Assembly (NCBI GenBank): GCA_038503035.1
Contig: JAVSML010024265.1
Coordinates: 434,512-498,511 of the forward strand
DNA length: 64,000 nt
Direction: 5' to 3'
Source: Crocodylus rhombifer
Lineage: Eukaryota > Chordata > Crocodylia > Crocodylidae
A program made the position numbers and the translations under genes. The notes below the pieces were generated by a model, which was given only the letters and a program-made list of their open reading frames with translations, ran no database searches and was not told the DNA's origin. Shown here one piece after another: positions 1 through 11,571 of this stretch; within the stretch, counting starts at the first letter, position 1, and each line of letters begins with the position of its first letter.

Positions 1-1276
1 TTATTTATTTATTTAACTCTTCGGCCTTGGAAGATCTGAAATGCCTGCCACCAGCATTAAATCATTTTGCATTCACATCTGAAAATCATGTCTTTAAGTG
101 TCAATGGGTCATTTTTCTTTTCATCTTGAGAATGACACTACTTTAAAAATTCCTGCCTTACTCTGTGAGCCTTTTCTTGCCAATGTCCCATGAACTATTG
201 CGTGTACGTGTGTGCAGCTTTATATTTGTCTAAGGCTGTTAGATTAGCATAGAATCAGACTGTATTTCACATTTGTTTTGCTGTGGCTGTTTTTATGTTT
301 ATATTCATGGGTGGCTCTTAAGCGTATGGTTCAGTAGGTGTTCGCTTCACTGAAAATGATGGATATCTTTTGGGAATAGGTTTATTTTAAAGTGCTTTAG
401 TCCAGAAGAGTTTGAATTAAAACTGATAAAATGAACGGACTGTACAGTTTAGAAACTGATAATGGGGCACAACTGGTTTCACCTCAGGGTTGCCAGTTCA
501 AATCTGGCCTGCATTGGTGATTGCAAAGTCATTACCCTCTGGTGTCTATTCTGTTTTCTCTGAACTGAGATTGCAGGCTTTGTCCAGTTTTCTGTGGATA
601 CTGTTAATGTTGCAGAAGACCTAGCATTCACTGGGAACCTTCTCTTATTTGGACAACAATGAGTATGAGTAAGCAGAGAGGGTGAAGTGCGATCTCACAC
701 CAAGAAACATCAGTCTCTGAACCAATATCACCTTACACAAGGCAGTACATTCACTTAAGGATATGAGAGTTTGAATTGTTGTTTGATAAATCAAAGAATC
801 TTTCTGGCTTCCCCTTCACAATTTTTGGTCAGCCAAGTGAACATTACAGTGCCCTTTCGACTTTAAAATACTCTGTTGCTGATCATGTTTGATTGCATGT
901 TCTAGCAAGGAAGTTAAAATTAGCATATTTCTGGTTTGTTGGCATTACAGCAAGTAAGGGAAAGAAATGTTTGGCATATGCATTACAGGCTAAATTCAAC
1001 AGCATGGGAGTGGGCACTGTGGTTAGTGAACTTGCATTCACTTCCACCAGAGCATATTTGACCTAATGGACTTTAAGGCATTCCAGTGCCATTCTCCTGA
1101 CTTATGAAATAAAGCCAGTGCGAAAATGTGAACAGAGAGCTCTCTTCTGTTAACATCGAAGTTTATTTAGGCTATTTTACAGAGATGGCAAATATACTAT
1201 TAGTAGAATTTTTAGTACAGCTGCATGTAGCAATGCCTATCCTATAACTAAGCTCTCTTTTCTGTTTTTATTCCAG
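1..1276. other. AT-rich sequence upstream of the candidate terminal exon
   Basis: There is no long open frame and no repeat I can place with confidence. The first 16 bases are a short TTTA repeat. A B-box-like motif (AGTTCAAATCTGG, about 498-510) lies just after an A-box-like stretch near 463-476 and could be a worn tRNA-derived SINE. It is too diverged to call. If the exon at 1277 is real, this stretch would be its upstream intron. Confidence 0.4.
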
Positions 1277-2107
1277 AATCATACGATGACCCAACATAGC
1301 AGTTAGTGCAAGGCCCATCTCTTCAAGAGAATTCTTTGTGGCACAAAAAGGGAACACATTTTACTCTTTGCACGAAACTTTCATTGTTAATGTATATTAT
1401 TCAGAAACATTGTATTGTACCATAAAACTTGTATTATCGAAACTGTTGGATGTTCATGTGTTTGAACTTTTGAGCACCGGATAGGCTTCCTGTATATAAA
1501 GTGTTGCACATGTATTATGTTGTCTGATACTAAAATGGTCTTATAAAGACAAGTGGACTTGGGCCCTATTCAAGAAAGATAAAAATAATAATAATACTGT
1601 GTGAGGAAAAAAAGGCTTAAGAAAATGTGTCATTTTTGAAGAAGAGGGAGAAAAAAATTAACCGTTACCTTACAGCTCTGTTTGGCCTTCCTTTCATTTA
1701 AACTTAAGTCTAAAATATCTCTCTTTTGGTATACAAACAGATGAATCCAAGACTATTTTTTATTGCTGAAGATTCTTGCAAAAAATATGAAAAGGCTTTC
1801 TCACAGAGCAAGACCCCACCATTGAATAAGGCCCGTATATATATTTGTAAGCCTTGCGATATGACAGATAGCATTACCATATATGCAATAGTTGTTATGT
1901 AGATTGTCAAAGAAACTTTTTTTTTTCCTGGATACCATTTGAAGCTTTGAGTGTTCAAGACTTTCCTTAATGATTTCACACAGCCAAATTCTTGAATCAG
2001 TTGAACTAACCTGTATGTTACTGTTATTAATGTTTACTCTGCGGTCTGAACCTGGAGATTACTGGAATTGTTTTCCAAGAGGAAATAAATTCAGTTTACC
2101 ATTATGT
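1277..2107 (+). other. Candidate terminal exon and 3' UTR of an unidentified host gene
   Basis: A pyrimidine-rich acceptor (TTTTTATTCCAG) ends at 1276. In one phase the next bases read x-SYDDPT and stop at TAG 1297-1299. The other two phases stop within 4 to 10 codons (ending IIR, or NHTMTQHSS). The following ~800 bases are AT-rich and free of recognisable repeats, as 3' UTRs often are. They end in AATAAA (2084-2089) and a GT-rich stretch about 20 bases further on. That is what is seen. That it is a real exon, and its gene, are inferred; I do not recognise the peptide. Upstream exons would lie outside the window, or within it too short to see. A chance acceptor beside a repeat-free stretch is the alternative. 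Confidence 0.35.
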
Positions 2108-2120
2108 GTGTGTTGTGTCT
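2084..2120 (+). promoter_or_regulatory. Candidate polyadenylation signal with GT-rich downstream element
   Basis: AATAAA at 2084-2089 is followed after about 16 bases by TGTGTGTGTTGTGTCTT (about 2105-2121). This is the usual pairing of a cleavage/polyadenylation hexamer with a GU-rich downstream element. It would end the candidate terminal exon starting at 1277. An AT-rich genome has many chance AATAAA sites, but few with such a downstream element. Confidence 0.45.
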
Positions 2121-2282
2121 TATCTTTTTCTTATTTCAGTGCCATTATTATTAACATTCATTGTGTTTATTATGGTCACTTCTAAGGGTCAGCCACATTT
2201 CCATTTTACCAGGACATATACAAATGTAGAGGCAGCAGATGGTCCCTACCCCGATACCCTTCCATTTTAAATAGAAAAGACA

Positions 2283-2745
2283 TTAGAATCATAGAAAAGT
2301 AGGGCTTGAAAGGACCTCAGGAACTCATCTAGGATTGTAGGAAAGTAAGGACTGGAAGGGACCTCACAAAGTCATCTAGTCCAGCAGCCTGCTCAAGGCA
2401 GGACCACCCCTGACTAACCCATCCCAGCCAATGGCTATGTCTAACCGCTCTTAAGAACATACAGGGATATAGAGTCCACAGTTTCTATAGGTAGTCTCTT
2501 CCAAAGCTTGATCACCCTCATAGTCAGAACGTTCCTCCTAATTTCCAAACTAAATTTCCCATCCTGAAGCTTGAGGCCATTTTTCTTAGTCTTGTCTCTT
2601 ATGGCCCAAAGAAAAGCCTATCTCCATCCCCTCTGTAATTGTCTTTCAGGTATTTGAAGATGATTATCAGAACCTGCATTAGTCTTCTCTTGTCCAGACT
2701 TAGTTCTTCTTAGCCTTTCCTCTAACACTTGTCAAGGCAGGATTC
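2283..2745 (-). mobile_element. CR1 LINE 3' fragment (old)
   Basis: On the plus strand it opens with the reverse complement of a CR1 3' tail (AATCATAGAA, then a GGAAGGGACCTC box and a CATCTAGTCCAGC box). It continues through the typical CR1 3'-UTR and end-of-ORF2 wording (TTCCTCCTAATTTCC, CTTGTCCAGACTTAG). The 3' boxes appear twice (2297-2330 and 2345-2385), which suggests a small duplication or two overlapping truncated copies. It is well diverged and non-coding. Confidence 0.85.
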
Positions 2746-3080
2746 TCCCTATCTCTCTCTCATACAAGTGTTTGACTAACCAGTCCTTAACACTGCATGA
2801 ACTCTCATACAACTACCAGGTCTAACAACAAAAACCATCAAAAACAGCCTCATCCGAAAGGGTGAGAACACCCTTGCCACAGCTAAAGCAAGATGAGAAC
2901 ACTTACAGCATCCTGCCAGAAGCAGTTCTTAAAATCCACTTGAGATATCCAAACTCATTTGCTGCTTTCACTGCTAGTTGGTCACCATACATCTGAATTG
3001 CCAAATTATTTTCATACTTCAGTTCCGGTGAAATCTATTATAGGCATCTTCCAGCTTTGGGGGCTAGAGGCAGGAGAGAA
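2746..3080. other. No recognisable feature
   Basis: Unremarkable AT-rich sequence. The first ~60 bases could be further decayed CR1. No open frame, palindrome or repeat was supported. Confidence 0.5.
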
Positions 3081-3165
3081 GACTTAGAATCAGGAACCTC
3101 CTCAGTTCTTATCCCAGCTCTGACAATGACTCTGTTAACCTCATGTCCCTTAACTTCTGTGCTGG
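3081..3165 (+). mobile_element. MIR-type SINE remnant
   Basis: The order of words matches the tRNA/core part of MIR-like SINEs: AGAATCAGGA, then TCCCAGCTCTGACAATGACT, then CCCTTAACTTCTGTG. The corresponding MIR wording is TCCCAGCTCTGCCACT...CACTTAACCTCTGTG. Only about 85 bases are preserved and the pol III promoter boxes are degenerate. Confidence 0.6.
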
Positions 3166-4554
3166 GATAGACGGCAGAAGGCAGTGTGGCTAAAGTATGC
3201 TACTTATATGATGCTCTCCACTGACAAAATAGTCCTTATGGGGTTATAATGAGATAGTGCAACTTAAAGCAACCTTGCTGGGGGCTGGATTGCCCCCTAG
3301 ATGCCTTCAATACTGAGAGGAAAGGAAAATGAATATAAAGCCATCGTTGCTCACCAGTGTGCCAAGCACTGTTCAAACTCACCTGAGGACTAATGCCAAA
3401 GGCATTCTTTAGATATTTTGGCATCGCCTATCCTATTGCTCGAGTTGCTGGATTCATCCTATTGAAACTAGAATTGCTGAAATACTGCAGTTTTAGAATT
3501 GCACATCACAACAGTCCAAATGGCTGGAGCTGCTTGCCTATTGCTGTCAGGGTAGATATAAAGTGTGATTTCCACTTTGCTGAATGTCACATTTTGACTC
3601 TCCACAGATGGAGGGTGGAGGGGATAGAAGTAAAGTATGAAAGTCTCTGGTTGCCAGATATTTCAAGGAAAATGTGTCACATTTAAAACTCCAGCCTCAA
3701 GAATTTTATGCATATAATGCTGAGTACAAAAAAAAAGAAATTTTATACGAAAATCTCATTTATGCTGACAAAAGGATAAACAAAGGCAACAGTACACAAG
3801 GCTTGTAAAATGCCAGATCTATTTATAAGTCAGAAACTGTTCCCATTTTTATTCTCATTAATATATTACTCATCTCAGCCAAATTGGATGTGATGATATG
3901 TTCTTTATTCCTGACAGATACCTTAAAGGATAGAAGACATTTCAGCCTTCATGTGTGAAAGTGTGACATATTGGTTGAGACTGAAAATAGCATGTTTCTC
4001 GTAGAGTTCAAGTATATAAGAAATATTACACCCTACTGTTTTTGTAAATGCCAGAGTGCCACTGAGTTGAGACAGATGGTAGCTGGGAAAGATGCAATCT
4101 TATAATCAAAAGCTAAAATATGTCAAAAATATGTTAGCAAGCAAAACATAGCATATTACTAGCTTCTCATGTCATGACAGCTTGCAAAACATGCAAAGAT
4201 GTTGAATTTCTAGTTATGTAAATAAAGTAACAGTAAACAGAGCAGCAGCAAATGTGATGAAGGCTTTATGCATTGATTGTCCCTTCAGTTTAGTGCCAAG
4301 GAATAGGAAGGTCTTATGGTCACATTCAGCCCCAGATGGATTCTAAGAGCTGGTTGCTAGTATCAAGTGCTGGAATCCTCTTACCTTTTTGTGAGTAACA
4401 GGTTTCTTAGTGATACCTAAAAAGCCATTTAAATAGATTATGGAAGACATCTAAACTTCCCAGTGAGAGTTGACTGTTCCACTGGGAGTTATCACAGCAT
4501 TTAGAAAAACAACAAGAGACACATATTGCCTTGCTCAATACAAAAATACACAAG

Positions 4555-4556
<2 letters not shown>
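3166..4556. other. No recognisable feature
   Basis: AT-rich sequence with many stops in all frames. A 97-codon open frame at 3393-3686 has no recognisable motif and the composition of its surroundings. I treat it as chance. Confidence 0.5.
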
Positions 4557-4603
<47 letters not shown>

Positions 4604-4613
4604 NNNNNNNNNN

Positions 4614-4660
<47 letters not shown>
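4557..4660. repeat. (GT)n-(GA)n compound microsatellite containing a 10-base assembly gap
   Basis: (GT)n runs from 4557 to 4603, ten Ns occupy 4604-4613, and (GA)n runs from 4614 to 4660. The ten Ns are a placeholder, so the true length between the two arrays is unknown. Open frames read through it (CVCV..., ERER...) are artefacts of the dinucleotide repeat. Confidence 0.98.
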
Positions 4661-4665
<5 letters not shown>

Positions 4666-5397
4666 GAGCTAGGTCATGCTATCTACCTTGCCTCCCTATT
4701 TCCACCCCCACCTCCAGGTCAGGAAAAGCTACAATAAGAGGCTCATCTTAGTATTTATACTATAATGTGAAAGGGGACATCTATTTTTCAAGGGATGTGC
4801 AGATACAGTGATAGAAAAACTATTCATTCACCTCTGAGACTGTCTTCCTTCTATCATTTCTCATGGACATGTGTTTTACTGTAAGAGATAGTGTACTAAA
4901 ATGATTATTACTCATGTTTTGTTGCCAGATCTCCAGGTCGCAAAGAGTATAAATATAGACCAGATATTGCAGAAGTGGAATGATGTTTCCAAATAGCATT
5001 GGAGCACAGGACTTATGAGGAAACACAGCAGTGCCAGCTATGTCAGACACGTGCCATACTAAAGATGACCTAAGAATGAACAAGCACTAATCTTTAGGTT
5101 TCCAAATGCCCAAGGACAGGAACTTTTGCCAAAATGTTTACACTCGTTTGACGAAGTTTAAACATGTAAATAAAAAGGAAATAAACACTTGACACTCCTA
5201 TTGAGGCTGGTGCTTGTCATTGCTTCCCTGACACACTACCAGAACACAATAGCATAACTTGGGGTGTGCCAGTCGAGGGCACTCACTCACAGGAGGCACC
5301 AGAATGTTGCTTCCTATGCCACAGTTGGAGCAGCAAGAGCTGGGGTGTACAGACCGCTCTGCAGCAGCTGGGGTCTTTGAGTCCCTGGGGCATGTGA

Positions 5398-5466
5398 CAC
5401 TACCCCTCCCCAGCATCCCTCTTCCCTTCCCCAGCCTCCCTCTCTCCTCCCCCCCTCCCCTCCCAT
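5398..5466. repeat. Polypyrimidine (CCT/CCCTT) low-complexity tract
   Basis: Almost unbroken C/T on the plus strand, including CTCCTCCCCCCCTCCCCTCC-like runs. This homopurine/homopyrimidine DNA could form a triplex or act as a splicing-like pyrimidine tract. Nothing nearby shows a function. Confidence 0.85.
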
Positions 5467-7855
5467 AAGGTTAGTCCAGACCTGGCCCCAACTCTGGCAG
5501 GGTTTAGCTAGTTACGCCTCTGCCAGAACAGTATTCTCATGCCCATTCCTCATTTTGGCAGCATCCCTTACATAAAAAAATAGTCACCAGTTCTCTATAT
5601 GAGCATGCCCGACAAAATGCCCAAGGATAATGCCCGAGGATAATACTTTATAACTATTTCTAAAATGGCAGAATCCAAGATGGAATCCTGACATGACAAA
5701 CCATCTTTTTTTTTTTGTTGCTTTGTTTCACTAACACTGTCCGCAACAAAAAAGAGAGGGAGCCGTCCCTTCCATATCAACATATGGTAGCTTCTATTTA
5801 TAACAAGATTAACAATTCATTCACACCTTGATTGAATCCCGTTTTATTGAGATGTCACAACAGATTCTCACAGCCTGCAAAGGGAAAGACTTACAAATGT
5901 TAATATTGTGACAACCAAGACACATAAAAGTAAATGAATCATAATTGGCAACAATTAGAAATAGCTCGGTATGAAAACAGAATACTGTGCACTGCTGTAA
6001 GTAAGGCAAAACAGTGTGAAGGACGCCCCTGAATGATCCTGTCCATAAATTCAGAAATGAAACACTGATTCCACTGTAATGCATTCATTCATACATTACT
6101 GCTCAATTAATGTTCAAAAGATTTTTACGTCTTGGTGGTAAATGTACCATTCTCTTAAAAATGTTTGCTCCACTAGTTCTGTAGTGGCACAGGGATTACC
6201 AAGTCCAGCATTTTACTGAATGCACTCATTACACAAGCTCTCCCTTTATTTTTTCCCTTTCTTTATTTGTATGTATACGGGGTTTTAATATTATTATTAA
6301 TATTGGTGAACTGTGAATGCTATACTAATAGACTCCCTGAGGAAGCTGGTAGTCCCCGGCCACCGACTCTGGTGTGCAGAACTTCTTCTGTGTGTGGAGC
6401 ACAAAACATGACAAGGTCTCACTCATGTTTCAAAGCTCTCTCTCTTTTCAGAGCTATTTGTTATTGTCTCCACCATCACAAGTTTAAAAAAGGAAAGTTA
6501 ATTAAATATGGAACAAGACTGAGCAACATCTTTTAAACCATCATGTCATTAGAACTGGATTCCTCTGAGAGCTGCTTAAAAGGGGTTTGAGAACAATGAC
6601 TGTTCAATCAGATATTTATGGGCATAGTTATGTAAACACACTCTTTATTGTCTATGTATATTTAATATAATTATCAGTTTTGTACTTGGACTCTCAAGAG
6701 ACCCAACAAATCACAGTGTTGCTTTGAAAATGTCAGCAGAAAAGACAATTATGTTGCTAGCAAATATTCATAAATTATATTAAAAAGTCCTGTGAAAATG
6801 TATCCTATGTTGCAGAACTCTTTGCACCAACAGAATAATTACTGTATTTCTTTGATTTAAACTCTTTTTGTAAGTAACAGGGAAGGTATCTGAAAACTCC
6901 CGAAGACAAAAGAGCTTACTATTCTTTCTTTACATGTAGGACAATATCCAGTCAGGTCAAATTAATAGATTTTAATAGTGTTTTGCTTTTAATATATTGT
7001 TTTGCTTTTCTTCTGGGTAGTGGAAAGAGAAACACAACCAATTCTGTACAAATGGTAATATGCAGCCTCTTGGCGGTTTGTTTCCCTTTTTAAGAGTCTT
7101 GATAATTTTTTCAATTGTTTTTTACTTTCTCTTTTGCTCATTATATGTTGGAGAAAATAAGTGGAGAACTGGGAGAGTGCTCAGTAAATTAAACGTGCCA
7201 TGCTTATGCTAAACCAATACGTGTGCTGGAGTTTGATAAACACCTAGTAAGTGCTCGCAAATCATTTCTACTGCAAGATATACAATCTGCATATCAACAT
7301 CTTAATTAGCAGCTAATGACATTTGGATGGGAAGGTTAACGTTAAGCACACAAATGCAGTTTAGTAAAGGGTAAAATAAAACATTGCAATATTCCATTCT
7401 TAATTTATTTTTAAATATAAAACAACCATCTTTTGTTGTAAATATTCATAGGTACCGGTAATATTACAATCCTTAATTATATGCTAGAACATATTCCCCA
7501 AGAACAAATTATCCTTTCCAGTACTTTACTTTCACTAGTGTTGGTGGTGTGATGTTCCACATCTCTAACAAAGAAAACAGGCTTTAAAGTCTTACTTTTC
7601 CTCCCAATTTAAGATAATACATTGAATTCATATCCCTACTCTCTTTTTGAGTGCACAGTGGTTTCTAAGCATACACAAGACAGTGAAAGCTAAAGTTCCA
7701 TGGTCTTTGCTTCTAAGGTCTTTGAAATTATTTTGTGTTTTCACTGACTGCTAGCCAATTGCTCCTTGTGTGGTTTGGAGTGGAATAAAATGTGGAAATT
7801 TGCAGTCATGGCTGTTAAATATGCAGTCATGTGCTGAAAGGTGCTGATAGATTCA
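5467..7855. other. No recognisable feature in ~2.4 kb
   Basis: AT-rich, stop-dense sequence with short T runs (for example 5705-5716). No CR1 tail, terminal inverted repeat or coding motif was seen. Open frames here are below 90 codons and show no domain. Confidence 0.5.
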
Positions 7856-8170
7856 CTATCACCTTGGGTTGTGATCTCATCCGATGTCAAAAGCTAAGCA
7901 GTGTCAGACCCACTAAGTGCTTTGATCCAATGGATAAGAGCATTGGTACAATTTATGCTATAGGTGGCACTGTTCCCACTGATTTTGATACCAAGCCAAT
8001 GACCTTGTAATGGGCTAAGGGGACTCTCTGGAGGATGCTGTCTTTCAGATAATATATATACCTGAGCTCCTGGCCACTTCTCAGATATTAAGGTCCTTCT
8101 TGTAAAAGTTACTGTACTAACGTCTGATAATAAGTCGGCTCCAGGCTAACCAAATGACTTCATTGTTAGG
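7856..8170 (+). mobile_element. 5S-rRNA-derived SINE (SINE3 / Deu-SINE type)
   Basis: The head follows 5S rRNA in order. CACCTTGGGTTGTGATCTCAT matches the ACCACCCTGAACGCGCCCGATCTCGT region. AAGCTAAGCAGTGTCAGACC covers the box A/intermediate element, and AGTGCTTTGATCCAATGG matches the box C region. Downstream comes GGATGCTGTCTTTCAGATAA and then CCTGAGCTCCTGGCC...ATTAAGGTCC, wording shared with the central domain of SINE3/Deu-type SINEs. These are transcribed by RNA polymerase III from internal 5S promoter elements and moved by a LINE partner. This copy is strongly diverged and has no clear 3' tail. AmnSINE1-like is the likely subfamily, but this is not settled by eye. Confidence 0.7.
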
Positions 8171-8361
8171 ATTTCTCTATTTGTTTAATGCTTCTTTTAG
8201 CCAGGTGAATCTCATTCAGCCCCTGTCTTCATTTATGAGGCCAGGTACACAAATATATAAACCCTGTCAGAAGATCTGCTTACAAAGAATGAACAACTGT
8301 GTTACATGGTATGGTCCCCTCCACCCCTGAAAAAGCCAACTCATGCTCTGATATGGTGAAA

Positions 8362-8520
8362 GGCAGACCAGGTTCTTTGGGTAAATCCAATATCTTTTAT
8401 TAAATCAACTCAAATAGTTGACAAGATTCTTCTTAGCAAACTTTTGAGCACAGACACCCTTTGTCAGGTTAAGGAAGCATCTGCAGATGGTCTGTGCTGT
8501 TCCTGGCTCCAACCTACACC
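8362..8520 (+). mobile_element. Fragment of a terminal-inverted-repeat DNA element (same family as 17830-18269)
   Basis: It starts GGCAGACCAGGTTCTTTGGG and continues TAAAT...TATCTTTTATTAAATCAACTCAAATAGTTG, the same terminal sequence as both ends of the element at 17830-18269. The inner part (CTTTTGAGCACAGACACCCT...CATCTGCAGATGGTCTGTGC) is not present in that copy. No partner terminus was found within 1 kb, so this copy is truncated at its right side. Confidence 0.6.
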
Positions 8521-9990
8521 CCTGCTATGGTCAAGGCAGTCTTGTCTTGTCTTACATTTCAGTACCTCCATAAGTTAAATCAAGTTCATGTATGTGTTCA
8601 AATAATAGGCAGAAGCATAGTTAAAAGCAAACCTAGTGACACAGCAGACAAGATGGAAGTTATTGCATCCTAGTGTCCTAGTGTCTGGGAGTTATTGCAA
8701 TATTGTGTTTTAAATATTGATATTCCCACCAGGTACTCATTTTTCAGTCACTTTTTGGGAGATAGTGATTAGCCATGGTACCCTGTCCTTGCCTTTTTTG
8801 ATGTTGCTACATTTTTGTCTCTTTCTCCTCCCCTTTTTCCTCTCCAGCTCTTTTCTCACTTTGTTTTAATTGTTTAATGATCGACGGGACAGTTTTGATT
8901 GTCTTAATTAAATTTGTGAACCTGCATCTGATTTGGCTGCTAGGTCACCAGGATATCTTATTCTTGATGAGTTTAAGATTCATGTTGATTATCTCATTTA
9001 TTCTTTGACATATTTTATTTCCAAACTCCTTTATTCTTTTGGCTTGATTCAATGTGATTAATTTTACTGCATGAAATGGAAGGTCATCTGTTTGATTAGA
9101 TGATAGCTTTTGATGTGTCATTTGTAAATCATCCTTATTCATTGCTTTTCCTAATCAATATTTGACTTTTCTTGACTTGTCACCTTCTTTCTGTAATAAG
9201 TACCATCCTGTATCAATCCTACAGTCCTTCAAGCAGTCTTCACTTGCCTTACAATAGAGTTTTTTTGTATAAATCCTGCTTCTCTTACAACTCATGTAGG
9301 TTCAGACTGTGTTTTAGAACTCCCCTCAGCAGTATCTTGAGATGGCTCTAAGTGGTTCTATACAAGTTCAGAAGAGTACACAGTTCCAGTGTAGACCAAT
9401 CATCATAGGATAGACTGAGTCTCTCTATCCAGATTTGACAGAGTTTGTATTTATATGTTGCATGGAGAAGTCCAAACTGCGACTTTCTGTCGACTAAAGC
9501 CAAGTGGGATGTTGCCTTGTACAAAACTCTTGGCTGAATTTTAAATCCTAAGAACCCTCTTCTCCCAGTGAGAACATGTTTACTGAATCCTTCACCACTT
9601 TCTTAATTATTTCTGCAAAGTAGAGGCGCATCCATGCTCAACTGTCTGCCAGTGCTTCTCCTAGCTCTGTTCTTTCAGTGTATAGTTCTGCTAGTGTTTC
9701 CCTCTTTGAATTTTCAAGATGAATGGAAGAGAAGATTAAAGGGTTATCCAGAGGTTACATTAAATGGTTTGTTCATTAGATTCCTGGCTCACTTGGTTGC
9801 TCAAAGGAGTGCCTGGATGTATGAATGATGATGTTATATTGTCGGTATTTATTTTCTGCACACATTTTCTCCATGCTGGCTTCTGTCTTGTTAAGAGGTG
9901 CTGGAGCCAAAATGAAAACTACCTACACTTTTCTAAGGAAGATACTGCTAATTATCATCCTCTTAAATTTCCATTTCTTATTAGCATTTA
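8521..9990. other. Mostly unrecognised; right part may be older L2 sequence
   Basis: 8521-9600 shows nothing I can identify. 9600-9990 precedes the L2 reverse-transcriptase fossil in the same orientation and could be its upstream part, but no conserved motif is readable. Confidence 0.4.
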
Positions 9991-10506
9991 TTGAATGAGA
10001 GGATGGGGCAGGCAAGTTTCAGCCAATCTGTTTATTTTACAGCACAAACAAACATTACTTTATTTATTTATCTTACCAGCGAAGGGTATATTTCCTTCTT
10101 GTTGCTCCTTGATACTTCTGTGGTATTTAATTCTGTTAACCAGGATGTTTTATTCCAGCTAGCAAATATTTGTGCTAATCTGTCTGTAACAGCACTTGCT
10201 TGGCTTAAATCTTATTTTTCCCAATATGCAGCACACAGTTTATTGTTTCTGAGCTTCATGTTTCCACCGTTACCTAATTTGTGTCTGGGTTACCCTGGAG
10301 GTTTATCCGAGAACTCATTTTGCATGGTATTTATATGCCTCTTTTGGGCAATATTATTCCTATTCCCTAGCCTCACTCAGGAGTTGACAACATCTAGCTC
10401 CACTATATGTGTTGAACCTTGCAAGGCTCACATGATGTTGCACTATCAGAATTCCCTTGTCTATGTGCAAGTCTTGATGTTTCTACCTCAAACTAAATGC
10501 TGTTGA
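9991..10506 (+). pseudogene. Fossil L2-type LINE reverse transcriptase fragment
   Basis: A 171-codon open frame preserves the reading of LINE reverse transcriptase: LLLLDTSVVFNSVNQDVLF corresponds to RT motif A (family form LLDLSAAFDTVDHDILL), followed by TALAWLKSYFS (family TALxWFxSYLS). After a frameshift, another frame reads SGLPWRFIREL...IYMPLLGNII, which matches the SGVPQGS...LYMLPLGNII block typical of L2-clade elements. The motif-A aspartate that follows F is replaced by N (VFNSV). The frame change and loss of the DD box mean it cannot be functional. A CR1/L3-clade origin is possible, but the YMLPLGNII-like block favours L2. Confidence 0.7.
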
Positions 10507-11524
10507 AATAGATCTCTTGATACTTGGACCCTCCTAATAGATGTATTTTATCTAAGGAAATCTTCCAGACTCTGAGACCAGATAACTTCTACAGTTCCCT
10601 CTATAATGCTCACTCCTGTTACAGAAATGATCTTTTTCTTCCGTTGGGATCTATTAATGCCGTTTGTTAATAAATCAAAGAGGTTGTACCGAGCAAAGCA
10701 AGGAACACCCTTACCTACAGAGAGTAAGGGCAATACTTGCTCTGCTGCTGAAAGACAGTGGTAGAAGTTATGAGCTTGATTCTCTTCCCCCGCCCCCACA
10801 CCCTTTTTGACGCTTTTACATAATACTGGAAGTCAATGGAATTCCATTAGTATGCAACTGGTGTAACAGTGAATAATAAGGTGCAAAATAGGTGTGCCTG
10901 TGTGCATGGGTACATATCACTAGAGAAAAAAGACTACATGAAGGGAACATTATTACATTTGATTATTATATTTGCCAAGTCAATCATTCAGAAGATAGAA
11001 AGCTGCTTGTGCATTACAGTACAAGTCTTTAGTATGTCGTGGCATACCAGATTTTCTGCAGGACCCCTGTTGTATTCACAGCACTTGCATTTCTCCCAGC
11101 CAGTGCTAGACCAAACCCCAGCTTTGGCTCCTGGTATAATCTGGCTTTCTCATATACACTCCAGCATCTACTTGTCTGTCGGCACCAATATTCCCCTAGA
11201 GCTACCAGTTCCAGTCTCCCTCCATGTCTCCTGGATCAGCATCTACCCCCTGTGGTTTTTGCACCAGTCTCTTTGACAAGCTGCCCCCAGTTCTCCTCCA
11301 TTCTGGATGTTTGTCATACTTGTTTCCCCTCCCATTGCCATTTCTTTCCTCTGCTGCCTTGGTCCTCAGTCCTAATTCTTTGTCCGTCAAATCCCAGTAT
11401 TCCTGTTCCTTGTCTCATCCCTGTCTTCATCCCCCAACCACTAGATCTAGTCTTTCATAGTCCCTTTTCCCTCCATAACTTCTAGTCTCATCTCCCTTGC
11501 CTAGGCAGTTCCAGTCTCATTTAA
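10507..11524. other. No recognisable feature
   Basis: A C/T-rich plus strand from about 11080 to 11480 gives several long-looking proline/serine/leucine-rich open frames. They overlap in all frames and show compositional rather than coding character. Confidence 0.45.
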
Positions 11525-11571
11525 GGTTAGACTAGATGATATAATGGTCCCCTTTGGTCTATAAATCCTCC
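11525..11571 (+). mobile_element. CR1 3'-terminal stub
   Basis: GGTTAGACTAGATGATATAA followed by TGGTCCCCTTTGGTCTATAA is the last ~45 bases of a CR1 (family form GGxxxGACTxGATGATCT...GGTCCCTT). No upstream CR1 is attached, as is common for heavily 5'-truncated copies. Confidence 0.65.

Noticed and set aside
440..520. tRNA gene or tRNA-SINE suggested by a B-box-like motif
   Set aside because: There is no cloverleaf, the A-box is poor and its spacing from the B-box is short.
4470..4737. Open frames encoding CVCV/ERER repeats
   Set aside because: They are translations of (GT)n and (GA)n through an N gap.
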